Positions 23,841 through 32,759 of a stretch of DNA of 45,939 nucleotides are shown one piece after another (position 1 is the stretch's first letter; each line of letters begins with the position of its first letter). The position numbers and the translations under genes were made by a program. The notes under the pieces are model-generated. The model was not told the DNA's origin. It made no database searches and saw only the letters and a list, made by a program, of their open reading frames with translations. Location: the NCBI GenBank assembly GCA_015065505.1, contig SVQE01000013.1, positions 1 to 45,939 of the forward strand, in the 5' to 3' direction. Source of the stretch: Oscillospiraceae bacterium (GTDB lineage: Bacteria > Bacillota > Clostridia > Oscillospirales > Acutalibacteraceae).

Positions 23841-25079
23841 TTGAAAATTAAAAAAGACAGTCTGGCAATAATTATTGCCGTAGTTCTTGTTTTTGCATAT
23901 ATATTCTATGAATGCTATTCGGTTATGCATATTTCTTTTGAAACCGAAACCGCACTTCTTTCAACCGTATATGAAAAAATAGACGCAACGGCGCTTGTTG
24001 TCCGCGATGAAAAAACAATTAGCGCAGACAGCAGTAAAATAACTGTTCCGTGTTTAGCCGACGGTGATAAAATTAATGTCGGCGGAAATGTTGCAATGAC
24101 CTTTTCATCAAACGAGGACGCGCAAACCTATTCCGATTATCTTGATATTCAGCAGGAGCTGAAATATTATGAAAACCTTGAATCGCAAACCGTTGGTCAG
24201 GCTGGAAATGTTGAATCGGTTAACAGCGAAATTGATGATGATATAAATGCTTTTGTGCGCAGTGTTTCATCAAACAATGTTGAAAGCATTGAAGCAAATG
24301 CGGCAAAGCTTAACGACAGCGTTCTTCGCCGTCAGATGATTATCGGCGAAAATGTTGATTTGATTTCAATAATCCAGAACCTCAGAAAGCAGGAGGGCGC
24401 CTTATCAAAAACAAAGCCCAAAGGATATATAAAAACCGATGAATCGGGCATTTTCTCAAGCTACACCGATGGCTGCGAAGATCTGGTTGAATACGGCAAA
24501 GCGCAGGAAATGAGTGTTAAGGATATTAAAAACGCTCTTGATAAGGTTGATGAATTAGAGGATAACAAATCGGCTTATTTCGGAAAGCTTGTAACAAGCT
24601 ACACATGGTATTTTGAATGTGTGGTAGACAGCGATAAGGTTATAAATCTTGAAAACGGTCAGAGGGTTCAGGTTGCGCTCAAGGATAACGACGGCACAGT
24701 GCTTGATGTTCAGATTGTAAGTGGTGCAGAGCCTCAGGCAGGCGAAAAGGAAACCGCGCTGATTATGAAATCGAGTGTGATGGATTCTGGAATTGCCTCA
24801 ATGAGAAAAGAGGAAATTGAAATCCGAACAGCCTCCCTCGAGGGAATAAAGGTTCCGACCGAAGCTCTCCATGTTGCCAAGGATGAAAACGGCAAAGAGA
24901 GAAAGGGCGTTTATGTTCTTATTTCAAGTCAGGTTAAGTTCAGGGAAGCAGAGGTTATCTATTCCGATGATGATTTTGTTCTTCTCTCCTTCGACCCCGA
25001 CTCTAAAAACGGAATAAGGCTTTACGACCAGATAATTACCAAGGGAAAGGAGCTTGAGGATGGAAAAGTTTACACCTGA
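23841..25079 (+). CDS. HlyD-like membrane-anchored protein (unknown)
   Basis: A 412-residue protein with one N-terminal membrane anchor (about residues 6-27) and a large extracellular part. It starts like a membrane-fusion/HlyD-type adaptor (a short beta block, IDATALVVRDEKTI, then coiled helices at about 95-220), followed by barrel-like beta segments (GQRVQVALKDNDGTVLDVQIVSG). No ABC or outer-membrane partner is nearby. Start choice: TTG 23841 is eight bases after AGGAGG (23827-23832), while the upstream in-frame TTG 23835 is too close. The gene overlaps yggS by 20 bases, and so is tied to the yggS-sepF-divIVA cluster. A role in the envelope or at the septum is inferred from context only. 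Confidence 0.68.
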   Translation: MKIKKDSLAIIIAVVLVFAYIFYECYSVMHISFETETALLSTVYEKIDATALVVRDEKTISADSSKITVPCLADGDKINVGGNVAMTFSSNEDAQTYSDYLDIQQELKYYENLESQTVGQAGNVESVNSEIDDDINAFVRSVSSNNVESIEANAAKLNDSVLRRQMIIGENVDLISIIQNLRKQEGALSKTKPKGYIKTDESGIFSSYTDGCEDLVEYGKAQEMSVKDIKNALDKVDELEDNKSAYFGKLVTSYTWYFECVVDSDKVINLENGQRVQVALKDNDGTVLDVQIVSGAEPQAGEKETALIMKSSVMDSGIASMRKEEIEIRTASLEGIKVPTEALHVAKDENGKERKGVYVLISSQVKFREAEVIYSDDDFVLLSFDPDSKNGIRLYDQIITKGKELEDGKVYT

Positions 25080-25785
25080 TGAAAAACGCATTCAAATAAC
25101 CGTAGATAACTACAAACGGGTTAAAGAGCAGGTTGCCGAGGCTGCAATTAAAGCAGGCAGAAAGGTTGAAGATGTTCGTTTAATGTGCGTTACAAAAACC
25201 GTTGAAGCAGAGTATATTAATCCCGTGCTTGATATGGGCGCTGATTTAATCGGCGAAAACCGCGTTCAGGAATATCTCGGCAAGAAGGATTTTCTTCATT
25301 TAAACGGCGTTGAAAAGCATCTGATAGGTCACCTTCAAAGCAACAAGGCAAAGCAGATTGTTGGTGAGGTTGATATGATTGAATCGGTTGATTCAATCAA
25401 GCTTGCAAAGGAAATCAGCCGTCAGTCGGCAATCAAGGGTGTTGAAACCAACATACTTGTTGAGGTTAATGTCGGCAAAGAGGAATCAAAAAGCGGCGTA
25501 TATATCGAAGCCCTTCCCGAGCTTCTTTACGAAATAGCCGAGCTTGACTCGATAAGGGTTAAAGGACTTATGACAATTCCTCCGATTTGCGATGAAAAGG
25601 AAGTCAGAAAGTATTTTTCGGCGATGTATAAATCTTTTATTGACTTTAAAGAAAAAAGAATTGATAATATTGATATGGATATTCTCTCTATGGGAATGAG
25701 CGGTGATTATGAAAGCGCAGTTCTCGAGGGTTCAAATATAGTCAGAGTAGGCTCCGCAATATTCGGGGCAAGAAAATATTTTTAA
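25060..25785 (+). CDS. yggS: YggS-family pyridoxal-phosphate homeostasis protein
   Basis: A PLP-binding TIM-barrel protein (PLPBP/YlmE family) of 241 residues. The PLP lysine sits in LMCVTKTV, then GENRVQEYLGK, LIGHLQSNKAKQI, and the phosphate loop SMGMSGDYESAVLEGSNIVRVGSAIFGAR at the end. The family buffers PLP and affects amino-acid metabolism and, in some Firmicutes and cyanobacteria, sits in division clusters as here. ATG 25060 is chosen because AAGGAG (25047-25052) is seven bases ahead; an upstream TTG 25054 adds two residues. It is followed by sepF, as in Bacillus ylmE-ylmF. Confidence 0.94.
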   Translation: MEKFTPDEKRIQITVDNYKRVKEQVAEAAIKAGRKVEDVRLMCVTKTVEAEYINPVLDMGADLIGENRVQEYLGKKDFLHLNGVEKHLIGHLQSNKAKQIVGEVDMIESVDSIKLAKEISRQSAIKGVETNILVEVNVGKEESKSGVYIEALPELLYEIAELDSIRVKGLMTIPPICDEKEVRKYFSAMYKSFIDFKEKRIDNIDMDILSMGMSGDYESAVLEGSNIVRVGSAIFGARKYF

Positions 25786-25802
25786 AATGTGAGGTAGAAA
25801 AG

Positions 25803-26285
25803 ATGGGATTTTTTGACAAGGTAAAAGACATTCTTAACGAAGAAGACGACGATGATTTTGAAGATTTCTATGATGATTCGGCATCGTCATTTAACAGAGC
25901 ATCAAAAAGCAGAAGCGTAGAAGCGCCGTTATTTGAAAGAGAGGAGCGCTCTTCAGAGCGTCCGGCACGCAGACAGAAAAGCGATAAGGTTGTTAACATT
26001 AACACAACGGCTCAGTTCCAGGTTGTTCTTGTTAAGCCTGAAAAATATGAAGAAGCAGCAGCGATTGCAGACCATCTTAACACTAAGAGAAGCGTTGTGC
26101 TCAATCTTGAAAGCACAAACAGGGATATCGCAAGAAGACTTCTTGACTTCCTTTCGGGCGTTGCATATGCAAACAACGGTCAGATTAAAAGGGTTGCAAA
26201 TTCAACCTACATAATCACCCCATATAATGTTGATGTTATGGGCGATTTAATCGACGAGCTTGAAAACAACGGAATGTTTATGTAA
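25803..26285 (+). CDS. sepF: cell division protein SepF
   Basis: A 160-residue Z-ring anchor. An N-terminal amphipathic membrane-targeting helix (MGFFDKVKDIL) is followed by an acidic/disordered linker (about 15-65) and a SepF core domain (about 68-160) with FQVVLVKPEKYEEA, VVLNLESTNRDIARRLLDFLSG and the ending YIITPYNVDV. In the family the core binds the FtsZ tail and polymerises, helping septum formation. It lies between yggS and divIVA. GTGAGGTAG (25789-25797) precedes the ATG. Confidence 0.95.
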   Translation: MGFFDKVKDILNEEDDDDFEDFYDDSASSFNRASKSRSVEAPLFEREERSSERPARRQKSDKVVNINTTAQFQVVLVKPEKYEEAAAIADHLNTKRSVVLNLESTNRDIARRLLDFLSGVAYANNGQIKRVANSTYIITPYNVDVMGDLIDELENNGMFM

Positions 26286-26322
26286 ATTCAGACTGTTAAT
26301 GAATAAATGAGGAGAATAAACT

Positions 26323-27525
26323 ATGATAAGCGCAAATGATTTAAGAAACAAAAAGTTTTCACCCGAGCAAAACGGCTACAATGTTGATGAGGTTAACGCG
26401 GCATTAAGCGAAGCAGCAGATACCATTGAAGGCTACATCAACGAAAATAAAGAGCTCTATCGCAAGATGGAAGTTCTTGCAAGAAAGATAGAGGAATACA
26501 GAGAGGACGAGGATTCAATCAAGTCCGCATTAATCACTGCACAGAAGATGGCTGATAAGCTTGAAAAGGAGAGCAGTGAAACCGCAGCACTTCTTATCAG
26601 CAAGAGCGAGGAAACCGCAAACACAACTATTGCAGACGCTCAGGAAAAGGCTGATAAAATGATTGCAGAGGCAAGAGAATATTCCTCAAATCTCATTAAG
26701 GAAAAGAACGAAGAGGCAGAGGCAGTTATTGCCGATGCACAGAAGAAGGCAAACGATGCTATTAATTCTTCAAAAATCGTTGCCCAGAATATTCTTGACC
26801 AGGCAAAAGAGATTTCAGACGACCTTATTTCAACCTCAAAGTCCGAGGTTGAGGCATACAGAATTCTCACAAAAACCGCAAAGCAGGATGCAAAAACCTT
26901 TATTGATAAATTAATTGCGCTTTATTCTGAACAGCTTGAGGTTTTAAACGGCGCTAATCTTGACACTGCAGATGAAAAAGAGCAGGAGCAGGAGCTTGAC
27001 GCCATTCACAGCGAGCTTGATTCACTTGTTTCTGAGATTGATGAAATTCAGAATGCAATCCCCGATGAAATGATTATCGACAGCGAAGAAACAGAAGAAG
27101 AGACCGCTGAAGAAGAAACCGAAGCACAGGCAGACGAAGCTGAAGAGAAAGAAGCTGAGGAAGAGCTTGAACTTGATGACGATGAGGATTTTGATGACAT
27201 CGAGGATGCTTTCTCAGACTATAGCGATGATGACGAGGAAGAGGAATTTGAAGACCCGATGAAGGCTGTTGCAGCTTTCTCGGCAGACGAATTAACCCCC
27301 GTTGACGCACCTGCAATCGATATTCCCGAAATTGAAGAGGACGACACAGAGGATGAAAAATCACTCTTTGACGAAGAGGAAAAGTCACAGCCCTTTGAGT
27401 CATATTTCAATATCAGCAGCAACGATGCTCATTACGACAGAAATCAAACAATTTCTCTTGTTCCTCCCGAGGATGAAGAGGATGAGCCCCCGAAGTTCAA
27501 GGGCTTCTTCAAGAAGAAAAAATAA
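26323..27525 (+). CDS. divIVA: DivIVA-family protein with long acidic tail
   Basis: A pole/septum-organising coiled-coil protein. The N-terminal DivIVA lipid-binding domain (about 1-60) reads ANDLRNKKFSPEQNGYNVDEVNAALSEAADTIEGY. Extended Ala/Glu/Lys coiled coil follows (about 60-205), with degenerate heptads and repeated IADAQEKAD blocks. Residues 245-345 are extremely acidic (runs of Glu and Asp), and the tail ends in Lys-rich KGFFKKKK. Total length of 400 residues is far longer than Bacillus DivIVA (about 165). AGGAG (26310-26314) precedes the ATG. In Bacillus, ylmG and ylmH lie between sepF and divIVA; they are absent here. Confidence 0.92.
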   Translation: MISANDLRNKKFSPEQNGYNVDEVNAALSEAADTIEGYINENKELYRKMEVLARKIEEYREDEDSIKSALITAQKMADKLEKESSETAALLISKSEETANTTIADAQEKADKMIAEAREYSSNLIKEKNEEAEAVIADAQKKANDAINSSKIVAQNILDQAKEISDDLISTSKSEVEAYRILTKTAKQDAKTFIDKLIALYSEQLEVLNGANLDTADEKEQEQELDAIHSELDSLVSEIDEIQNAIPDEMIIDSEETEEETAEEETEAQADEAEEKEAEEELELDDDEDFDDIEDAFSDYSDDDEEEEFEDPMKAVAAFSADELTPVDAPAIDIPEIEEDDTEDEKSLFDEEEKSQPFESYFNISSNDAHYDRNQTISLVPPEDEEDEPPKFKGFFKKKK

Positions 27526-27527
27526 AT

Positions 27528-27600
27528 AATTGTTCGAGCGCTTGCGCGAGTAACCGAAAACTCGGAACTCGGCACTCGCAACTCGCAACTAAACAACTAA
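27528..27600. repeat. heptamer element, copy 3 (half element)
   Basis: The core AATTGTTCGAGCGCTTGCGC...GTAACCG (27528-27556) is followed by the right arm of heptamers AAACTCG, GAACTCG, GCACTCG, CAACTCG, CAACTAA (to about 27600). It is the reverse complement of the half found at 42021-42083. It fills the divIVA-ileS gap; no T-box leader is seen. Confidence 0.7.
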
Positions 27601-27614
27601 GGAGCACAGATTAA

Positions 27615-30410
27615 ATGGATTATAATCAAACACTTAATTTACCCAAAACAGAATTTCCTATGAGGGCGTCACTTCCTCAGAGGGAGCCTGAGTTTTTAAA
27701 AGCATGGGAGGAAAACAAGCAGTACGAAGAGCTTATGAAGCATAATGCCGATAAGCCGATGTTCCTGCTTCACGACGGTCCCCCATATGCAAACGGCGAT
27801 ATTCATATCGGCCACGCACTTAACAAAACACTTAAGGATTTTATAGTTCGTTATAAGAATATGACGGGCTTTCAGTCGCCGTATGTTCCCGGCTGGGATA
27901 CTCACGGCTTGCCTACCGAGCTTGCGGCAAGAAAGAAGGCAGGCATCAGCGCAACAACTGATATAAGCGACCTTGAGCTTCGTAAAATCTGCCGTGACAC
28001 AGCGCTTGGCTATGTTGATATTCAGCGCGAAAGCTTTAAAAGACTCGGCGCAATAGGTGAATGGGATAACCCCTATATCACTCTTCAGAAAGAATTTGAG
28101 CAGGAGCAGATTAAGGTGTTTGCTTCAATGGCAAACAAGGGCTATATCTATAAGGGCTTAAAGCCTGTTTACTGGTGCCCTGACTGTAACACCGCTCTTG
28201 CAGAAGCAGAGATTGAATACGGCGAGGACCCCTGCCACTCAATCTATGTTAAATTCAAGGTAACCGATGATATGGGCAAGCTTGCCGCTTTAGGCGCAGA
28301 CCTTGATAAAACCTATTTCGTAATCTGGACAACAACAACCTGGACTCTTCCTGCAAACCTTGCAATCTGCGTTGGCCCCAGCTATGAATATTCACTTCTT
28401 AAAGCAAACGGTGAATACTTCGTTATGGCAACCGACCTTGCAGGCGTTGCAATGGAGGATGCAGGCATAACCGATTATGAAACCGTTGGAATTATCCGCG
28501 GCAGCGAGCTTGAATATATGAAAACTCAGCACCCGTTCCTCGACAGAACATCACTTGTTATCGTGGGCGACCATGTAACTCTTGAAAGCGGAACAGGCTG
28601 CGTTCACACAGCTCCCGGTCACGGTGTTGACGACTTTATTGTCTGCAAAAACTATCCTGAAATCCCGATAGTTGTTCCCGTTGACGATAAGGGCTATTTA
28701 ACCGAGGAAGCAGGTCAGTTTGCAGGTCTCTTCACCGAGGATGCAAACAAGCCGATTGCAGAATATCTTGATAAAACAGGCGCACTCTTTGCATTAAAGA
28801 AGATTAAACACCAGTATCCTCACTGCTGGAGATGCCATAAGCCGATTATTTTCAGAGCAACAAGCCAGTGGTTCTGCTCGGTTGACGCATTCAAAGAGGA
28901 CGCAGTTAAGGCTGCCGAAGAGGTTAAATGGTTCCCCGAATGGGGTAAGGACAGACTTCAGTCAATGGTTCAGGAAAGAGCCGACTGGTGTATTTCCCGT
29001 CAGAGAAAATGGGGCGTTCCGATTCCCGTTATCTATTGTAAGGATTGCGGCAAAGAGATTATCGATGCCGATGTTATGAATAAGGTTTCCGATATCTTCG
29101 GCGAGGAAGGCTCTGATGCATGGTATGCTCACGAGGCTGAATACTTCGTACCCGTTGGCTTCACCTGTCCTCACTGCGGCAAATCAAACGGCTTTGAAAA
29201 AGAAAAGGATATTATGGACGTTTGGTTTGACTCGGGCTCATCGCATTTTGCAGTATGCAAGAACAGACCTTATCTTAAATGGCCTGCAGATGTTTATCTT
29301 GAAGGTGCAGACCAGTACAGAGGCTGGTTCCAGAGCTCACTCTTAACCTCGGTTGCAGCAGGCAAGGGCGCACCATATAAAGAGATTATCACTCACGGCT
29401 GGACCGTTGACGGCGAGGGAAGAAAAATGAGTAAGTCCCTCGGAAACGGTATTGCTCCTCAGGAGGTTATCAGCAAATACGGTGCAGATATTCTTCGTCT
29501 CTGGGTTGCTTCGGCAGACTATCACGCTGATATCAGAATCAGCCCCGAAATTCTTAAGCAGATTTCCGATAACTACAGAAAAATCAGAAACACTGCAAGA
29601 TACTGCCTCGGTAACCTCTACGACTTTAATCCCGACACCGATATGGTTTCAAATGATGAGCTTGAAGAGCTTGATAAGTATGCGCTTATGAAGCTTGACG
29701 AGGTTATTGAAATCGCTAAGCAGGGCTACAACAGTTATGAATACCACACAACAGCGCATGCGCTTCACAATTTCTGTGTTGTTGATATGAGTAACTTCTA
29801 TTTCGATGTTCTTAAAGACAGACTTTACACCTCTGCTCCTGATTCAAAATCAAGAAGAGCAGCACAGACTGTTTTATATAAGGTTCTTGATTCATTAACC
29901 CTTCTTCTCACTCCGATTCTTGCATTCACCTGCGATGAAATCTGGAAGGAAATGAAGCACGATGCATCAAAGGATGTTCGTTCACCTCTCTTCAATGAAA
30001 TTCCGAGCGAAAAATTCATTGAAACAGATGCAGCATTCATCGAGAAGTGGGACAGAATTCACGAAATCAGAACCGACGCTCAGAAGGCACTCGAGCTTGC
30101 AAGAGGCGAAAAGATTATCGGTAAGCCCCTTGAAGCAAAGGTAACCCTTTATGCCGACGGTGAGCTTAAGGAATTCCTTGAAAGCATTAAGGGCGCACTT
30201 CCCGAAATCTTCATTGTTTCAGCCGTTGAGGTTGCAGACGGTGAGGGCGAGGTTAAGGGCGATGTTGAAGGACTTTCACTCTCTGTTTCAAAGGCAGAGG
30301 GCGAAAAATGCGAACGCTGCTGGAAGTTCACAAGAAATATCGGCAGCAACGCTGCTCATCCGACTCTTTGCGCTGACTGTGCAAAGACAATGGAGCTTCT
30401 TAACTTATAA
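27615..30410 (+). CDS. ileS: isoleucyl-tRNA synthetase
   Basis: A class I synthetase of 931 residues. The HIGH motif is at 64-67 (GDIHIGHAL) and KMSKS at 604-608. The editing CP1 domain includes TTTWTLPANLAI and GTGCVHTAPGHGVDDF. A C-terminal zinc finger is seen as CERCW near 897 and CADC near 920. Length and motifs fit the bacterial-type (Bacillus-like) IleRS. TAAGGAG (27597-27603) precedes the ATG. Position after divIVA and before lspA follows the conserved Firmicute order divIVA-ileS-lspA-rluD(ylyB). Regulation by a T-box would be common in Firmicutes, but the leader here has no room for one. Confidence 0.97.
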   Translation: MDYNQTLNLPKTEFPMRASLPQREPEFLKAWEENKQYEELMKHNADKPMFLLHDGPPYANGDIHIGHALNKTLKDFIVRYKNMTGFQSPYVPGWDTHGLPTELAARKKAGISATTDISDLELRKICRDTALGYVDIQRESFKRLGAIGEWDNPYITLQKEFEQEQIKVFASMANKGYIYKGLKPVYWCPDCNTALAEAEIEYGEDPCHSIYVKFKVTDDMGKLAALGADLDKTYFVIWTTTTWTLPANLAICVGPSYEYSLLKANGEYFVMATDLAGVAMEDAGITDYETVGIIRGSELEYMKTQHPFLDRTSLVIVGDHVTLESGTGCVHTAPGHGVDDFIVCKNYPEIPIVVPVDDKGYLTEEAGQFAGLFTEDANKPIAEYLDKTGALFALKKIKHQYPHCWRCHKPIIFRATSQWFCSVDAFKEDAVKAAEEVKWFPEWGKDRLQSMVQERADWCISRQRKWGVPIPVIYCKDCGKEIIDADVMNKVSDIFGEEGSDAWYAHEAEYFVPVGFTCPHCGKSNGFEKEKDIMDVWFDSGSSHFAVCKNRPYLKWPADVYLEGADQYRGWFQSSLLTSVAAGKGAPYKEIITHGWTVDGEGRKMSKSLGNGIAPQEVISKYGADILRLWVASADYHADIRISPEILKQISDNYRKIRNTARYCLGNLYDFNPDTDMVSNDELEELDKYALMKLDEVIEIAKQGYNSYEYHTTAHALHNFCVVDMSNFYFDVLKDRLYTSAPDSKSRRAAQTVLYKVLDSLTLLLTPILAFTCDEIWKEMKHDASKDVRSPLFNEIPSEKFIETDAAFIEKWDRIHEIRTDAQKALELARGEKIIGKPLEAKVTLYADGELKEFLESIKGALPEIFIVSAVEVADGEGEVKGDVEGLSLSVSKAEGEKCERCWKFTRNIGSNAAHPTLCADCAKTMELLNL

Positions 30411-30433
30411 TAATCAAACACTCAGGTGAAAAA

Positions 30434-30916
30434 ATGCACAAAAAGAAACATATTTCCTGCGCTGTTATGATAGTGCTCATAGTTGCGTTTGACCAGTTTA
30501 CAAAATATCTCGCAACTAAATATCTTCAGGACAGCGCAGTGGTATTCATTAAAAACTTTGTTCAGTTCAGATATGTTGAAAACACGGGAATGGCGTTTTC
30601 GATGTTCAGCGGCGCAAGATGGATTTTTGTTGCTTTAACAATTATTATCTGCGCTGCAGGACTGTGGTATATGTTTTCCAACAGATGCCCGAACCTCTGG
30701 TACTACTGGAGCATCGGCGTTATTGTTGCAGGCGGTATCGGCAATCTGATAGACAGAGCGTTTTACGGATATGTTGTTGATTTTATTGAGCCTCTTTTTG
30801 TGAATTTCGCGGTGTTTAATATTGCCGATTCGGCGGTTACCTGCGGAGCGGCAGTTTTGATAGTTAAAATGATTGTTGACGCGTTCAGGGATAATAAAAA
30901 AGATGGAAAGAATTAA
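30434..30916 (+). CDS. lspA: lipoprotein signal peptidase (signal peptidase II)
   Basis: A membrane aspartyl protease of 160 residues that removes the signal peptide of diacylglyceryl-modified prolipoproteins. Four hydrophobic spans lie at about 8-22, 58-78, 92-108 and 128-150. The catalytic dyad is visible as Asp107 (GNLIDR) and Asp132 (FNIADSAV). The substrate-site motif ENTGMAFSM lies near 51-59. CAGGTGA (30422-30428) precedes the ATG. It overlaps rluD by 14 bases, as in the usual lspA-rluD pair. Confidence 0.95.
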   Translation: MHKKKHISCAVMIVLIVAFDQFTKYLATKYLQDSAVVFIKNFVQFRYVENTGMAFSMFSGARWIFVALTIIICAAGLWYMFSNRCPNLWYYWSIGVIVAGGIGNLIDRAFYGYVVDFIEPLFVNFAVFNIADSAVTCGAAVLIVKMIVDAFRDNKKDGKN

Positions 30917-31826
30917 TTTAACCTGCGATATTTCGGGGGAGAGAATAGATAAATTCATCTGCGAAAACCTTGAAGAATTAACGCGCTCATCCGTTCAGAA
31001 AATTATTGAAAATAACAATGTTTTTGTAAACGGCGAGAGCGTCAGCAAAAACTATAAATGCAAAACGGGCGATGAAATTGAAGTTGTTATTCCCGATGCG
31101 GTTCCGCTTGATGCAAAGGCGGAGAACATTCCTCTTGACATAGTTTATGAGGATGACGACCTTCTGGTTGTAAATAAGCCAAAGGGTATGGTTGTTCACC
31201 CTGCAAACGGGAATTACAGCGGCACCTTGGTTAACGCACTGCTTTATCATTGTAAAGGCAGCTTATCGGGAATAAACGGCGTTATCCGTCCCGGTATTGT
31301 TCACAGAATTGATAAGGATACCTCGGGGCTTTTGATTGTTGCAAAAAACGACGCAGCGCATTTAAGCCTTGCCGAGCAGATAAAGGAGCATTCCTTTACG
31401 CGCGCCTATGAGGCGGTTTTATACGGAAACATTAAAGAGGATGAATTTACGGTAAACCAGCCGATAGGAAGAAATCCGAAGGACAGAAAAAAGATGGCGG
31501 TAACTATGAAAAATTCAAAGCCCGCCGTAACGCATTTTTATGTTATTAAAAGATACGGTGAATTCACCCATGTAAGATGTGTGCTTGAAACAGGGCGCAC
31601 CCACCAGATAAGAGTTCACTCGGCATATATCGGGCACCCCGTTGCAGGCGATGAGGTTTACGGACCTAAAAAGGTTATAACCGAGCTTGGCGGTCAGTGC
31701 CTGCACGCAAAACAGATAGGCTTTGTTCATCCGAGAACAAATGAATATATGGAGTTTGAAAGCGAACTCCCCGAATATTTTAAAAAGTTTTTAAATAAAC
31801 TTGAAAACAAATTCAGCAAAGATTAG
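30903..31826 (+). CDS. rluD: RluA/RluD-family 23S rRNA pseudouridine synthase
   Basis: A 307-residue pseudouridine synthase. An N-terminal S4 RNA-binding domain (about 10-75, ERIDKFICENLEELTRSSVQKIIENNNVFVNG) is followed by the catalytic domain with HRIDKDTSGLLIVAKND (catalytic Asp), then TGRTHQIRVH and HAKQIGFVHP. The open frame begins at 30873, but ATG 30903 gives the normal family N-terminus and overlaps lspA by 14 bases. The exact rRNA target site (RluD, RluC or YlyB type) cannot be fixed from sequence alone, so the symbol is a family label. Confidence 0.93.
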   Translation: MERINLTCDISGERIDKFICENLEELTRSSVQKIIENNNVFVNGESVSKNYKCKTGDEIEVVIPDAVPLDAKAENIPLDIVYEDDDLLVVNKPKGMVVHPANGNYSGTLVNALLYHCKGSLSGINGVIRPGIVHRIDKDTSGLLIVAKNDAAHLSLAEQIKEHSFTRAYEAVLYGNIKEDEFTVNQPIGRNPKDRKKMAVTMKNSKPAVTHFYVIKRYGEFTHVRCVLETGRTHQIRVHSAYIGHPVAGDEVYGPKKVITELGGQCLHAKQIGFVHPRTNEYMEFESELPEYFKKFLNKLENKFSKD

Positions 31827-31842
31827 TCCCACGGGAGAAACA

Positions 31843-32700
31843 ATGGAAAAAACCTTTGAAAACTGGCTCGTTGTTTCGGATATAGACGGAACTCTCAAAA
31901 ACAAAATGAGATATATTCCGAAGGTTAATATCGAAGCAATCAGAAAGTTCACAGACCTTGGCGGAAACTTCACTCTCGCCTCGGGCAGAACTCAGTCCAG
32001 CCTCGGAAGAAACTACAACAGAATAACTCCCAATCAGCCTGCTGTTGTTTTAAACGGTGCAGGCTTATACGACTTTAATCAGCAGAAAATGATTTGGCGC
32101 AACACCATAGGCGAAAAGGGCAGGGAATTTGTTAAATATATTTCAACCGAATTTGATGATATTTTCAAAAGCGTTGATATCGGAATTTATTTTGACGACT
32201 ATGTTTATGTTGTTCACAGCGGATTGCTTTCAAAAAGCACAATGCATTTTGATAAGGCACATTTTGAGCATGTTAAATCGGTTGACGATGTTCCCGAGGA
32301 AGGCTGGATGAAGGTTATCTTCTGGGCGCTTCCGCCAACTATGATGCGCCTGCAAAGCAGAATTTTAACAATGGAAAATCCCGATGCAAACTTTATGCCT
32401 TCAACTGCGGTAACCCTTGAAATGCTGCAAAAGGATACACATAAGGGCGTTGGCATTATGAAGCTTGCCGATATGCTGAATATCGAAAAAAGCCATGTTG
32501 CCGCAATCGGCGATTATTATAACGACTGGGATATGCTTAACACAGTCGGTCTGCCTGCATGTGCAGGTCAAGCGCCTTCATCAATTCAGAGGCTTTGTAA
32601 ATTCAATGCCTGCCACTGCAACCACGGATGTGTTGCAGACTTGCTGAACTACATTATGAGCGGCAAGGCGGATGAAGATATATTAAATGGAAGGATATAA
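31843..32700 (+). CDS. Cof-type HAD-superfamily phosphatase
   Basis: A 285-residue HAD hydrolase of subclass IIB. Motif I is DIDGTLKNK with the nucleophile Asp near residue 11. ASGRTQSSLG is motif II. Lys lies in the cap-following region MLQKDTHKGVGIMKLADML, and GDYYNDWDML is motif IV. Cof-type enzymes dephosphorylate sugar phosphates or cofactors; the substrate is unknown. The open frame extends to 31801 inside rluD, but ATG 31843 has GGGAGA (31831-31836) six bases upstream and matches the family start. It follows rluD by 16 bases. Confidence 0.88.
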   Translation: MEKTFENWLVVSDIDGTLKNKMRYIPKVNIEAIRKFTDLGGNFTLASGRTQSSLGRNYNRITPNQPAVVLNGAGLYDFNQQKMIWRNTIGEKGREFVKYISTEFDDIFKSVDIGIYFDDYVYVVHSGLLSKSTMHFDKAHFEHVKSVDDVPEEGWMKVIFWALPPTMMRLQSRILTMENPDANFMPSTAVTLEMLQKDTHKGVGIMKLADMLNIEKSHVAAIGDYYNDWDMLNTVGLPACAGQAPSSIQRLCKFNACHCNHGCVADLLNYIMSGKADEDILNGRI

Positions 32701-32712
32701 TTAATCCGTTTC

Positions 32713-32739
32713 TTGCCTCCCTTTACGAAAGAGAGGCAA
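32713..32739. repeat. CTCCCTT-type hairpin before the GNAT gene
   Basis: TTGCCTCCCTTT pairs with AAAGAGAGGCAA around ACG, with one mismatch. There is no U tail. It resembles the hairpins at 16023 and 12102. Confidence 0.45.
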
Positions 32740-32759
32740 AAAGGTTTGGTGATTTTATT

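Noticed and set aside
27074-27403. Arg/Leu/Pro-rich minus-strand frame in divIVA
   Set aside because: It is the antisense of the Glu/Asp-rich repeat region, a composition artefact.
27526-27614. T-box leader upstream of ileS
   Set aside because: The gap is 89 bases and filled by a heptamer half element; no T-box consensus or specifier hairpin is visible.
30873-30902. Upstream start of RluD inside lspA
   Set aside because: It adds ten residues not seen in the family; the ATG at 30903 gives the normal S4-domain start.
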